Positions 17,063 to 25,268 of a DNA stretch of 55,072 bases are shown here, one piece after another (within the stretch, counting starts at the first letter, position 1; every line of letters starts with the position of its first letter). A model generated the notes under the pieces. That model saw only the letters and a list, made by a program, of their open reading frames with translations. It did not search any database and was not told the DNA's origin. Both the position numbers and the translations under genes were made by a program. Source of the stretch: CBCPMX01 sp965120355 (lineage in GTDB: Bacteria; Bacillota; Clostridia; Oscillospirales; Oscillospiraceae); the NCBI GenBank assembly GCA_965120355.1, contig CBCPMX010000040.1, forward strand, positions 1-55,072, in the 5' to 3' direction.

Positions 17063-17110
17063 GCAGAGCGCCGATGTGATCCGGTCAATCACATCGGCGT
17101 TCTGCTTTTT
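17063..17110. terminator. Bidirectional terminator of tandem unit 2 and lexA
   Basis: An 18-base stem with one mismatch (17063-17080 / 17088-17105, loop CCGGTCA) is followed by TTTTT on the plus strand and by TTTT on the minus strand. lexA, reading leftwards, ends 63 bases away. Confidence 0.75.
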
Positions 17111-17172
17111 CCTGCCCTGCCAGAATGCTGTCCAATGCGCGTTTCCTGACATCAAACCAGATTTCACAGCCG

Positions 17173-17748
17173 TCAATATTCCCGCAAAAGTCCACGAACC
17201 ACGCCCAGTATTTGCGCCTGGCCGGCGTCAATGGGCGCGTAGGCCGGATTTTCCGGCAGGAGCCACGGGTATCCATCCTCATCAAAGTCCAGGCGTTTGA
17301 CTGTGGCTTCCTCTTCCAGCAGGGCGACCACAATCTGACCGGCATCGGCGGTCTGCTGCGGACGCACTACCACCAGGTCCCCATCTTCAATATGGGCCCC
17401 AATCATGGAATCTCCCCGAACCCGCAGCGCAAAGCAGCCGGAATCTTTTTCCCAACTCACATATCCCTCCACATTCTCCACCGCCAGAATCGGCTGGCCG
17501 GCGGTGACAGTGCCGAGGATGGGAATCTGTCCGGACCGGGCTGTAATGGAGATGGCCCGCTTTTTCTCTCCGGGCATGTCAATGAGTCCCTGTTCCCGCA
17601 GAGCCGTCAGGTGATAGGCCACAGTGGCCGTAGAGCGCAGGCCCACGGCGGCGCAGATCTCCCGCACGGAGGGACTATAGCCGTTGGCCTCGATGAACTG
17701 GCGAAGAAACTCCAAAATTTTCTCCCGTTTGTCTGTGGTACGGGGCAT
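17173..17748 (-). CDS. lexA: SOS repressor LexA
   Basis: 191 residues counted from the ATG at 17748, which has GGGAGG at proper spacing; a GTG nine bases earlier overlaps that site. Residues 1-65 form the LexA winged helix (KREKILEFLRQFIEANGYSP, LRSTATVAYHLTALREQGLI). The autocleavage site is Ala83-Gly84 (VTAGQP); the catalytic pair is Ser114 (RGDSMIG) and Lys151 (ATVKRLD). LexA represses DNA-damage genes until RecA-DNA triggers self-cleavage. Its own promoter carries a LexA-box-like site. dinR-type neighbours such as yneA are absent. Confidence 0.95.
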   Translation of the reverse strand: MPRTTDKREKILEFLRQFIEANGYSPSVREICAAVGLRSTATVAYHLTALREQGLIDMPGEKKRAISITARSGQIPILGTVTAGQPILAVENVEGYVSWEKDSGCFALRVRGDSMIGAHIEDGDLVVVRPQQTADAGQIVVALLEEEATVKRLDFDEDGYPWLLPENPAYAPIDAGQAQILGVVRGLLREY

Positions 17749-17778
17749 AGGCGCCACCTCCCTGTTTTATCCGGTTTT

Positions 17779-17818
17779 ATCATACCACAGAACATCGGAA
17801 AGATCAAACATTTGTTTC
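17779..17818 (-). promoter_or_regulatory. lexA promoter with LexA-box-like operator
   Basis: Minus-strand TTGATC (17802-17807), 17-base spacer, TATGAT (17779-17784). A dyad GAAACAAATGTTTG (17805-17818) overlaps the -35 box. It matches the Gram-positive LexA box (CGAAC-N4-GTTCG) with one change in each half-site, so autoregulation is likely. Confidence 0.65.
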
Positions 17819-17867
17819 TATGTAGATGAAACCGACCGGCATCAGACAGCTCTGACCTGCACCCATA

Positions 17868-18551
17868 TCAGAGCGGCGTGATCTCACACACCGTCAGCAC
17901 GCCGCTGCTGACAAAAAATCGAACGTTGCACCCGGCAAAAGCCAGGCCATAGATCCGCTGGCTTTCCCGCTGATAAGACGGCCGCGGGTCCTGGGCCAGC
18001 ACATCCTGCAGATCCTGCCGGCGGTCCTCCGGCACCAGCTGCAGCCACTGCTCCGGAATTTCCACCTGGAGGGGGTTCCAGTCCACCTGGTCTGTGAATC
18101 CGCCGGTGGCTTCCGGGTGGCAGTCGGCATAGGGTGCGTAGGGCTTGATATCAAAGATCGGCGTGCCGTCCATTAAGTCGGCGCCGCGCACATGGAGCAC
18201 CGGCCCCAGGTCCGGTAAAAACTCCACTTTTTCCAGCCGCACCGAAGACAGCCCCAGCCCATTGGGCCGAAACGGCGACCGGGTGGCGAATACGCCCATG
18301 CGCACATTGCCTCCCAGCCGCGGCGGCCGCACCGTGGGCGACCACTGGTCCCGGAGAGACTCAGAAAATTGCCAGATCAGCCAGATATAAGAATATCCCT
18401 CCAGACCACGAACCGCTTCCGCCACCCGGTATTCCGGTGTGAACACAATGGTTCCCTGCAAACTTTCCACCATTCCGCTCTGCCTGGGAATGCCGAATTT
18501 CGTGGGAAAGTCGGTATGGATGTGGGCAATTGGAGAAATCACATGGGACAT
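17868..18551 (-). CDS. trmO: tRNA (N6-threonylcarbamoyladenosine37-N6)-methyltransferase TrmO
   Basis: 227 residues. The N-terminal half has the TrmO (UPF0066/YaeB) signature: ISPIAHIHTDFPTKFGIPRQ, then GLEGYSYIWLIWQF, RMGVFATRSPFRPNGLGLSSVRL and ADLMDGTPIFDIKPYAPYAD. TrmO methylates t6A37 of certain tRNAs with SAM, giving m6t6A. The C-terminal ~80 residues form the extra domain seen in bacterial members. It stands between lexA and the suf genes, all read on the minus strand. Confidence 0.93.
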   Translation of the reverse strand: MSHVISPIAHIHTDFPTKFGIPRQSGMVESLQGTIVFTPEYRVAEAVRGLEGYSYIWLIWQFSESLRDQWSPTVRPPRLGGNVRMGVFATRSPFRPNGLGLSSVRLEKVEFLPDLGPVLHVRGADLMDGTPIFDIKPYAPYADCHPEATGGFTDQVDWNPLQVEIPEQWLQLVPEDRRQDLQDVLAQDPRPSYQRESQRIYGLAFAGCNVRFFVSSGVLTVCEITPL

Positions 18552-18625
18552 TGGCAGTCACCTCCGTGTTCATAGGCAGCCGGGTTTCAGCCTGTCAAAA
18601 AACCAGCTTTTTTCCGCTGCCTTCA

Positions 18626-18660
18626 TGCTGCCGGGACGAAAGAAACCCGCCCCGGCAGCA
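18626..18660 (-). terminator. Hairpin downstream of sufB
   Basis: A 10-bp stem TGCTGCCGGG (18626-18635) / CCCGGCAGCA (18651-18660). It follows the sufB stop but has no clear T-tract, so terminator function is tentative. Confidence 0.35.
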
Positions 18661-18725
18661 ATCCTTTGCAGGACGCCTGCAGCAAAACTTCCGATTTCTC
18701 AGCATGGCGTCTGATAACCTGGGTT

Positions 18726-19649
18726 TTATTTCAAGAATCCTTCCAAAATCTTTTCTTCCGCTTCTTCGGCGGTCAATCCCAGCGTCATAAGCTTCAGAAT
18801 CTGTTCTCCGGCAATTTTGCCGATGGCCGCTTCGTGAATCAGGCTGGCGTCCACATGATTGGCCGTGATTTCCGGGATGGCGCGGACTTTGGCCTGGCCC
18901 ATGATGATGGCGTCGCATTGGACGTGGCCGAAGCAGGCGGCATTGCCCTGGAGACGCGGATAGAACACCTGATAGCTGTCGTCCTGGGCCACGGAACGGG
19001 AGGTGATGCGGGCCTTTGCGTCGCTGCCATTGAGAAAGACATCCATCTCCGATTCCGCTTTCTGCTCCCCGTGGGTCAAAAGCTTCTCCACGATGACCAT
19101 TTCCGAGCCAGCCTTACATTCGCAGCGGGTATAGCGCTTGGTGTCGTCTACGCCGCGGATCTGGCTGGTATCCATGGTACAGCTGGCGCCCTCCTCCAGA
19201 TATACAATGGTCTGGGGATTTAGAACCCGCTTGCCGGTTCCGTCCCCTTCGCCGTAGTGCTTCTCGGAATAGGTCACTTTGGCATTTTTCCCGATATGGA
19301 AGGTGTGAATGCCGTCATGCTGGCTGGTGTCGCAGCCACAATTGTGAATGCCGCAGCCGGCGACAATGTTCACCTCGGCCCCTTCACCAATGTAAAAATC
19401 GTTGTATACGACATCGTGAAGGCCCGACTGGGTCAACACCACCGGAATATGCACCTCTTCGCCCTTGGTAAAGGGGGCGATGCGGATGTCGATCCCCGGC
19501 TTATCGGTCTTTGGGGTGATCTGAATATGTTGGGTGCTGCGGCGGAATTCCCCCTTTCCATCGCTGCGGAGGTTGAAAGCGCCTTCAGCAGGGATGTCCT
19601 TCAGATCTGCTACTCTTTCCAAAATCCGCTTTTGAATTTCTGTCAGCAT
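18726..19649 (-). CDS. SufB/SufD-type Fe-S cluster scaffold protein
   Basis: 307 residues from the ATG at 19649 (MLTEIQKRILERVADLKDIP), which overlaps the end of sufC by seven bases; a longer open frame upstream has no basis. The central beta-helix domain of SufB/SufD is evident: VVYNDFYIGEGAEVNIVAGCGIHNCGCD, IHTFHIGKNAKVTYSEKHYGEGDG, ASCTMDTSQIRGVDDTKRYTRCEC, and the closing DASLIHEAAIGKIAGEQILKLMTLGL. With SufC it makes Fe-S clusters. At 307 residues it is shorter than SufB of full operons, and no sufA, sufD, sufS or sufU is near, as in minimal two-gene SUF systems. Confidence 0.9.
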   Translation of the reverse strand: MLTEIQKRILERVADLKDIPAEGAFNLRSDGKGEFRRSTQHIQITPKTDKPGIDIRIAPFTKGEEVHIPVVLTQSGLHDVVYNDFYIGEGAEVNIVAGCGIHNCGCDTSQHDGIHTFHIGKNAKVTYSEKHYGEGDGTGKRVLNPQTIVYLEEGASCTMDTSQIRGVDDTKRYTRCECKAGSEMVIVEKLLTHGEQKAESEMDVFLNGSDAKARITSRSVAQDDSYQVFYPRLQGNAACFGHVQCDAIIMGQAKVRAIPEITANHVDASLIHEAAIGKIAGEQILKLMTLGLTAEEAEEKILEGFLK

Positions 19650-20386
19650 GGAGCGCCTCCTTCCAGCACGTTCATATACTCGCACCCGGCCACCGTATTG
19701 GCCAAAATCTGCGGGAAGATCTGATCCACGGGTCCGCGATCCTGCACACGGCCGTTGGAGAGCAAAACAATCTCGTCGGCCAGCCGGATAATCCGCTCCT
19801 GGTGGGAGATGATGACCATGGTACACTGCCCGGACGCATGGATGGCCTTAAACGTCTCTGTCAGGCGGGAGAACGACCACAGATCGATTCCCGCCTCCGG
19901 CTCGTCAAAAATCAGCAGCTTCCCCTGTTTGGCCAGGATTGTGGCGATTTCAATGCGCTTGACTTCGCCGCCGGACAAACTGGAGTCCACATCCCGGTGC
20001 AGATAGTCGTTGGCGCACAGCCCCACCTTGGTCAGGTAGGGGCAGCACTCGTCCTTGCTCAGATCCCGGCCCGCCGCCACCTGCAATAGGTCTGCCACCT
20101 GCATGCCTTTAAAGCGGGGCGGCTGCTGAAACCCGTATCCGATTCCGCAGCGGGCCCGCTGGGTAATGGACAGGTCTGTGATGTCCTGGCCGTCCAGCAG
20201 GATCTGGCCCGCAGTGGGTTTGACAATCCCCATAATAGCCTTGGCCAGGGTGCTTTTTCCCCCACCGTTGGGTCCGGTGATGACAATGAATTTTTGATCC
20301 GCAAAGGTCAAAGAGATGTCTTTCAGGATTTCCGTCCCCGCACCGTCTTCCTCCGCGGACACGGACAAATTTTTAATTTCTAGCAT
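19643..20386 (-). CDS. sufC: Fe-S cluster assembly ATPase SufC
   Basis: 247-residue ABC ATPase of the SufC type. Walker A is GPNGGGKST (about 38-46), the Q-loop region GYGFQQPPRFKG is characteristic of SufC, the signature is SLSGGEVKRIE, and Walker B is KLLIFDEPEAGID with the H-loop in VIISHQ. It energises the scaffold partner SufB encoded directly downstream with overlapping ends. It starts just after a leader with a promoter and a perfect palindrome. Confidence 0.94.
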   Translation of the reverse strand: MLEIKNLSVSAEEDGAGTEILKDISLTFADQKFIVITGPNGGGKSTLAKAIMGIVKPTAGQILLDGQDITDLSITQRARCGIGYGFQQPPRFKGMQVADLLQVAAGRDLSKDECCPYLTKVGLCANDYLHRDVDSSLSGGEVKRIEIATILAKQGKLLIFDEPEAGIDLWSFSRLTETFKAIHASGQCTMVIISHQERIIRLADEIVLLSNGRVQDRGPVDQIFPQILANTVAGCEYMNVLEGGAPC

Positions 20387-20425
20387 AATACCTCCGTCCT
20401 GTCTTGCGCGGTCTTTTGTATCTAT

Positions 20426-20486
20426 GGGAGTATACTCCCGATTTTTCTACGTCATACACTATAGCATGTTTCTTAGGGAATTTCAA
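20426..20486 (-). promoter_or_regulatory. suf promoter and palindromic leader site
   Basis: Minus-strand TTGAAA (20481-20486), 17-base spacer, TATAGT (20458-20463). Downstream of the expected start, in the leader, is the perfect 14-base palindrome GGGAGTATACTCCC (20426-20439). An iron-sulfur or iron regulator of the Rrf2/IscR kind is a reasonable candidate; no such gene is in the window. Confidence 0.6.
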
Positions 20487-20794
20487 TAGCCTATGGCGGA
20501 GGTGGGTTTTTGCAGAGGGGGAGATTTGCCGGACGAAGCGCCCTGGTCCCAGCCTGCGCAGCGTCTGCCGGCGCGGCAGGCAGTTTTTTTCTGCTCGCTT
20601 CAAAAAAACCGCTCCAAATACTCCAGCCATATTCCTGTTTTGATGCAACATTTCCGCCATTGTCCCCTAAAGGTGAGAGGACCTGCGGCGCGGCTGCTCC
20701 CGCCGCAGGTCCCGGACAAAATTTGAAGGGGAGATTCGTATGGAACCGCGTGAAAATTACTATAATTATAATAAGGTAGATGCTCAAAAGAACC
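20487..20794. other. Spacer between suf and dnaA promoters
   Basis: No gene is supported. It contains a 12-bp stem GGACCTGCGGCG (20679-20690) / CGCCGCAGGTCC (20701-20712) and, near its end, an AT-rich run (20759-20774). I see no consensus DnaA box here, so the main origin seems to lie on the other side of dnaA. rpmH, rnpA and yidC, which usually sit here in Firmicutes, are absent. Confidence 0.6.
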
Positions 20795-20823
20795 TTGAAA
20801 ACTCTGTGGAAATACAATATAAT
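20795..20823 (+). promoter_or_regulatory. dnaA promoter
   Basis: TTGAAA (20795-20800), 17-base spacer, TATAAT (20818-20823). The spacer contains TGTGGAAAT, a 7/9 match to a DnaA box, which would suit autoregulation by DnaA. Confidence 0.8.
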
Positions 20824-20865
20824 AAAGTGATACAACTCTGTCCAGAAAAGAGAAAGGGGATGACA

Positions 20866-22176
20866 ATGTATTCTGCATCCTATGTTTGGGCAAAGGTCCT
20901 GGCCCATCTGGAAGAACAGCTGACTGCCGCCGTCGTCTCCACCTGGTTTGACGATGCCGAGGTGGTGGATCTGACCGACCAACGGCTGGTCCTGTTCACG
21001 CCCTCGCCATTCCGAAAGGACCTGATCGAACAGCGGGCCGACTATGTCACCGGCGCCATTCGTGAACTGTTTGGCGCAGAGGTGGAGCTGCAGGTCTGCG
21101 GCCAGGAAGAAATGGCCGCGTTCCGCAATCGGGACAAAACCCCTGAAGTCATCGAATTCAGCTCTGAATTCACCTTTGAAAAATTTGTTGTCGGTTCCTC
21201 GAACCGATTTGCCCACGGCGCGGCCTATGCCGTGGCCAATAACCCGGCGTCCGCCTATAATCCACTGTTTATTTACGGGCCCAGCGGCCTTGGGAAAACC
21301 CATTTGCTGTATGCCATCGCCAATGAAATCCGCCGTCAGCACCCTGAGTTTAAAATCGTCTACATCAAGGGCGACCAGTTCACCAATGAACTGATTTCCG
21401 CGGTGCAGGAGGGCAAAAACGTGGAATTCCGCAACAAATACCGGGGCGCGGATCTGCTGCTGATGGACGATATCCAGTTCATCGCCGGCCGCGACGCCAC
21501 CCAGGAGGAATTTTTCCATACCTTCAATACCCTCTACGAGAGCAAAAAGCAGATTGTCCTGACCTCCGACCGCCCGCCCAATGACATGCTCCGTCTGGAA
21601 GACCGTCTGAAAACCCGGTTTGAGTGGGGCCTGCTGGCCGATATCCAGCCGCCGGACTATGAGACCCGCATGGCCATTATCAAAAACAAGGCCGAAAGCC
21701 TGAATTTGCAGCTGCCCGATGACGTGTGCAGCTACATTGCCGAAAATATTACCACGAATGTGCGGCAGATTGAAGGGACGGTCAAAAAAATTCTGGCCTA
21801 TCGGGATCTCAACGGCATGACCCTGGATGTGCCTTCGGTCTCCCGGGCCATCAAGGACATGTACAAGGGCAAAGCCAGCGAGCTGCCTACGCCCAGTCTC
21901 ATTATCTCCGAGGTCAGCCGCTTCTATTCCATCGACGAGTCGGTTCTGCGCGGCACGCTGAAAAACAAAAATACCGCCAACGCCCGGCAGGTCGCCATGT
22001 ATCTGATCCGCACCATGACCAATCTCAGCCTCCCGGATATCGGGCGGGAATTTAACCGGGATCACACCACCGTGCTGCACTCCATCAAAAAGGTGGAGAC
22101 GCAGCTGCAGGATCCAAAGAATGAGCTGCACGATATTCTGCGGGACATTCAGGCCAACATCAACGACAAACTTTAA
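20866..22176 (+). CDS. dnaA: Chromosomal replication initiator DnaA
   Basis: 436 residues from the ATG at 20866, six bases after AAAGGGG; an in-frame extension to 20740 covers the promoter and is rejected. Domain I (about 1-80) is followed by a very short domain II, then the AAA+ domain from SSEFTFEKFVVGSSNRFAHGAA with Walker A GPSGLGKTH, Walker B LLLMDDIQF and sensor region LTSDRPP. Domain IV ends with the DNA-binding signature DIGREFNRDHTTVLHSIKKVE. DnaA binds the boxes in the gap to dnaN and opens the origin. Confidence 0.97.
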   Translation: MYSASYVWAKVLAHLEEQLTAAVVSTWFDDAEVVDLTDQRLVLFTPSPFRKDLIEQRADYVTGAIRELFGAEVELQVCGQEEMAAFRNRDKTPEVIEFSSEFTFEKFVVGSSNRFAHGAAYAVANNPASAYNPLFIYGPSGLGKTHLLYAIANEIRRQHPEFKIVYIKGDQFTNELISAVQEGKNVEFRNKYRGADLLLMDDIQFIAGRDATQEEFFHTFNTLYESKKQIVLTSDRPPNDMLRLEDRLKTRFEWGLLADIQPPDYETRMAIIKNKAESLNLQLPDDVCSYIAENITTNVRQIEGTVKKILAYRDLNGMTLDVPSVSRAIKDMYKGKASELPTPSLIISEVSRFYSIDESVLRGTLKNKNTANARQVAMYLIRTMTNLSLPDIGREFNRDHTTVLHSIKKVETQLQDPKNELHDILRDIQANINDKL

Positions 22177-22659
22177 GTTCGCGGAACGTGGCTCCATGGC
22201 CGTCGCTGCGCGGGTTGCCGGTTTCTCAATGCGAGGATCCGCCTGCCGGCAGCCTCAGCAAGCCGGAGGCTTGCCGCCGGACGGCGGAGCCTCCTGCCTT
22301 CCAACTCAACCCCTGCGCTTTCAGAAGCGGGGCAGGTTCTCCACAGCGGCCCTGTGAATTTCACACCAATAACCTGTTGAAATCTTCCCCCGCCTGTCAA
22401 ACTGCAATTCCGGCCCGCGCCGCTGTGGAAAACCAAAAAATAATCCACAGCCGCCTGTGGAAGCGAATCGCCTGAGCCCCAAGCCTTTGACCCGGTTTTC
22501 CACATAAATTTCTACTACTACGACTTCTGCTACCTATTTTCCTTTCTCTCTTTCTAAAAGGGAGACAGAACCGCGCTGTGCACCGGCTCTGCCTGTGGAA
22601 AACCCACAGTTGCTTCTTTTGCTTTTTTGATTTCGATTTTACTCCGAAGGAGGTTCTCT
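22177..22659. other. Replication origin oriC
   Basis: A 483-base gene-free region between dnaA and dnaN. DnaA boxes (8 of 9 matches to TTATCCACA in either strand) are TTCTCCACA 22337-22345, TGTGGAAAA 22424-22432, TAATCCACA 22441-22449, TTTTCCACA 22496-22504 and TGTGGAAAA 22594-22602. An AT-rich, pyrimidine-rich segment 22505-22560 follows the fourth box and contains the DnaA-trio tract, so unwinding probably begins there. The layout matches the Bacillus-type origin half that lies downstream of dnaA. Confidence 0.85.
22496..22535 (+). promoter_or_regulatory. DnaA box plus DnaA-trio (origin unwinding element)
   Basis: TTTTCCACA is followed after seven bases by CTACTACTACGACTTCTGCTA (22512-22532 region), read in steps of three. 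The complementary strand shows repeats of 3'-GAT-5', the DnaA-trio described for Bacillus subtilis as the site where DnaA filaments grip single-stranded DNA. Four of the seven triplets are exact. Confidence 0.75.
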
Positions 22660-23778
22660 ATGCTGAAATTTTCCTGCGAGAAAGCGCTGCTGGTCTCCGC
22701 CATTACGGCGGCCTCCCGCACCGTAGCCCAGAAGAGCACCATTCCGGCGCTGGAGGGCATCTATGTCTGCGCCGGCGTCAACGTCCGGATCTCCGGCTAC
22801 AACCTGGAGACCGGTATTACTGTGGAAGTCCCCGCGGACATCTCCGAAACCGGCGAGTGCGTCATGCCGGCGCACCTGTTCAGCGAAATTATCCGCAAGC
22901 TGCCGGACGACATCGTTTACATCGCCGTAGACGACGCGCTGAAAGTCTCGATTCAGTGCGGCATCTCTTCGTATACCATTTCCGCCCTGTCTGCCGAAGA
23001 CTATCCGGAACTGCCGGATGTGGAGTATTCCAATGCCATCCACGTCTCTCAAAAAAGCCTGAAATCCATGATCAGCGGCACCCTGTTCTCCGTCAGTGAG
23101 AACCAGGCCCGGCCCATCCACACCGGCTGCCTGTTTGAAGTGGCCGACAACGTCATCACCGTGGTGGCAGTGGACGGCTATCGCCTGGCCCTGCGGCGGA
23201 CGTATCTGGAAGAGGGCACCGGCCGGGAGCTGAAATTTGTGGCGCCCGCCTCCGGCCTGAAGGAAGTGGAACGGATTCTGTCCGACTCCGACGAAGACGC
23301 CAAATTCACCCTCGGTACGAAACACATCCTCTTTGAAATCGGCGACGCCACTCTGGTCTGCCGGCTGCTGGAGGGCGAGTTCCTGGATTGGCGGCGGGTT
23401 GTGCCGCGGGAGAACCCCATCAAGCTGACGGCCAATGTCAAGCAGCTGCAGGCCTCCATTGAACGGGTCAGCCTGATTATTGACGAGAAAATCAAGACGC
23501 CGGTCCACTGCACCTTCTCCCACAATCGGGCCGATTTTAAAATCTCCAATACCATCGGCCGCGTCAGCGATATGTGTCCTCTGGCCGGCGACGGCAACGA
23601 CCTGGAGATCGGGTTCAACTGCCGGTATCTGCTGGAGGCGCTGCGGAATGTGCCTACGGAAGAGGTTTGTCTGGAGCTGAACAACGGTCTGAGCCCTGTG
23701 ATTATGGTGCCCTGTGAGGAAAAGGAGACGTATCTGTACATGGTCCTGCCTGTGAGGTTGAAAGCCAATGAAAATTAA
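22660..23778 (+). CDS. dnaN: DNA polymerase III beta subunit (sliding clamp)
   Basis: 372 residues from the ATG at 22660 with AAGGAGG upstream. It has the three repeated clamp domains: N-terminal MLKFSCEKALLVSAITAASR, middle AVDGYRLALRRTYLE and C-terminal ending YLYMVLPVRLKANEN, which includes the usual MPVR/LPVRL peptide-pocket strand. It tethers polymerase III to DNA as a ring dimer. Its 3' end overlaps the next gene by 11 bases. Confidence 0.96.
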   Translation: MLKFSCEKALLVSAITAASRTVAQKSTIPALEGIYVCAGVNVRISGYNLETGITVEVPADISETGECVMPAHLFSEIIRKLPDDIVYIAVDDALKVSIQCGISSYTISALSAEDYPELPDVEYSNAIHVSQKSLKSMISGTLFSVSENQARPIHTGCLFEVADNVITVVAVDGYRLALRRTYLEEGTGRELKFVAPASGLKEVERILSDSDEDAKFTLGTKHILFEIGDATLVCRLLEGEFLDWRRVVPRENPIKLTANVKQLQASIERVSLIIDEKIKTPVHCTFSHNRADFKISNTIGRVSDMCPLAGDGNDLEIGFNCRYLLEALRNVPTEEVCLELNNGLSPVIMVPCEEKETYLYMVLPVRLKANEN

Positions 23779-24037
23779 GGTCCGCGTCCGTCAGACGCCC
23801 GGCGGCGCTCTGCCGGAGATTCCCATTACCACGGAGTTTATCCGCCTGGACGCCCTGCTGAAGCTGGCCAATCTGGTGGAGAGCGGCGGCATGGCCAAAA
23901 ATGTGATTCAGGACGGGCAGGTAAAGGTCAACGGGGAGGTCTGCACAATGCGGGGGAAGAAGCTGTACCCCGGCGATGTGGCGGCATTTTTGGGCAATCG
24001 CGTCCGTGTGACGCAGACGGCCGGTGAAGGCGAGTGA
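23768..24037 (+). CDS. S4-domain RNA-binding protein (YaaA/RlbA type)
   Basis: 89 residues. The centre is an S4 fold: TTEFIRLDALLKLANLVESGGMAKNVIQDGQVKVNGEVCTMRGKKLYPGD, matching the small protein coded between dnaN and recF in Bacillota. It overlaps dnaN by 11 bases and precedes recF by nine, so it is translated as part of the same mRNA. It probably binds structured RNA, in line with ribosome-linked roles suggested for the family. Confidence 0.9.
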   Translation: MKIKVRVRQTPGGALPEIPITTEFIRLDALLKLANLVESGGMAKNVIQDGQVKVNGEVCTMRGKKLYPGDVAAFLGNRVRVTQTAGEGE

Positions 24038-24046
24038 CAAAGAAGC

Positions 24047-25150
24047 ATGAAGCTCAATAAGCTGGAGTTGTATGGCTTCCGCAACTACGACCATCTGGTG
24101 GTGGAACCCGATGCCCAGGTAAACCTGATCCTGGGCGACAACGCCCAGGGGAAAACCAATCTGCTGGAGGCCATTGTCTATCTCTCCACGGGCCGGGCTT
24201 TCCGCACCCGAAAGGAAGAAGAGCTCATTGCCTTTGACCACGACTTTGCGGATCTCAACGCGGTTTTGACTTCCCAGGATCGGGAACAGACTTTGCGGGC
24301 CGTCCTGTTTCGGGGGCGGAAGCGGCGGCAGCTGTATAAAAACGGCGTTCGCCAGAAGAGCGGCGCCCAGCTGCAGGGCGTGCTCAACACGGTGCTGTTC
24401 TGTCCGGAGGATTTGCAGGTGCTGAAGGCTGGAGCTGCCGCCCGGCGGCGGTTTCTGGACACGGCGCTGTGCCAGCTGCGGCCCAATTATGCCAAGGCCC
24501 TGGCCGAATACACCAGGCTCCATGACCACAAGTCCCGCATTCTCAAGGACCGGTTTGACAATCCATCCCTGCTGGACACCCTGCCGGAATTTAATCAGCG
24601 TATGGCCATGGTGGGCGCGGTGCTCATCAGCTACCGGGCCAATTACCTGCGGGAATTGGCCGTTGTGGCGGCGAGCTATCACAACGCTTTTTCCGGCGGC
24701 CGGGAAGAACTGGAGATCCAATACCGCACAGTTTCCACGATCCCCGATCCCCACGCGCCCAAGCGGGATCTGTATACATGGATTCTGGAACATCAGCAGC
24801 GCCACTATCAGGCGGAGCTGGAGAGCTGCCAGTGCCTGACCGGCCCCCACAAAGATGATTTCGACGTATCCATCGGCGGCAGGAGTCTGAAAAGCTACGG
24901 CTCCCAGGGGCAGACCCGTACCGCCGCCATCTCTCTGAAGCTTGCTGAACGGGAACTCAGCCGCCGGGATACCGGCGAGGAACCGATTTTACTGCTGGAC
25001 GACGTGCTCAGCGAGCTGGACCCGGGCCGGCAGGATTTTGTACTCAATCAGATCCAGACGGGGCAGGTGTTCATCACCTGCTGCGAAAAAGAGAAGCTGA
25101 CGCGGCTGGGAAGGGTGTTCTTTGTGGAGCATGGGACGATCGAGAGCTGA
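24047..25150 (+). CDS. recF: DNA replication and repair protein RecF
   Basis: 367 residues of SMC-like ATPase. Walker A GDNAQGKTN (about 30-38) follows KLNKLELYGFRNYDHLVVEP. The signature region SYGSQGQTRTAAISLKLAE and Walker B ILLLDDVLSELDPGRQDFVL are intact. RecF loads RecA at gaps with RecO and RecR. The position after the S4 gene is the standard order in Bacillota. Confidence 0.96.
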   Translation: MKLNKLELYGFRNYDHLVVEPDAQVNLILGDNAQGKTNLLEAIVYLSTGRAFRTRKEEELIAFDHDFADLNAVLTSQDREQTLRAVLFRGRKRRQLYKNGVRQKSGAQLQGVLNTVLFCPEDLQVLKAGAAARRRFLDTALCQLRPNYAKALAEYTRLHDHKSRILKDRFDNPSLLDTLPEFNQRMAMVGAVLISYRANYLRELAVVAASYHNAFSGGREELEIQYRTVSTIPDPHAPKRDLYTWILEHQQRHYQAELESCQCLTGPHKDDFDVSIGGRSLKSYGSQGQTRTAAISLKLAERELSRRDTGEEPILLLDDVLSELDPGRQDFVLNQIQTGQVFITCCEKEKLTRLGRVFFVEHGTIES

Positions 25151-25268
25151 AGGCAGCGCCGGCGGAGATGGTTTTCCGGCTGTGCGGCCGGCGGCGTTTC
25201 GTTTTTGAAACCAAGCCTGCGGCCTGCCCTCAAAGCCCTGGCCGCTGCCAGAGAAAGGACGCAGCAAG

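Larger units (their letters stand above)
16738..17110. repeat. Two tandem UC-rich repeat units, possible small RNAs or micropeptides
   Basis: The spacer 16703-17172 holds two related units (about 16738-16868 and 16960-17110). Each has TTGCAAGCAGGAAAAC, then a T/C-rich run ending TTTCTCCTTA, then a GC-rich hairpin with a T-rich tail. Read forward, each looks like a short transcript with an anti-Shine-Dalgarno stretch (CTCCTT) and a terminator. Read in reverse, each gives AAGGAG and short hydrophobic frames, MKKRFVFLLATIGYPKVVTK and MKNVLVFLLASIDYPISVSK, which resemble each other. Stem sequences differ between units while the flanks are conserved. Which reading is correct is not decided. Confidence 0.55.

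Noticed and set aside
20740..20865. N-terminal extension of DnaA
   Set aside because: The frame passes through the TTGAAA-N17-TATAAT promoter and the AAAGGGG ribosome site; family alignment starts at MYSASYVWAKVL.
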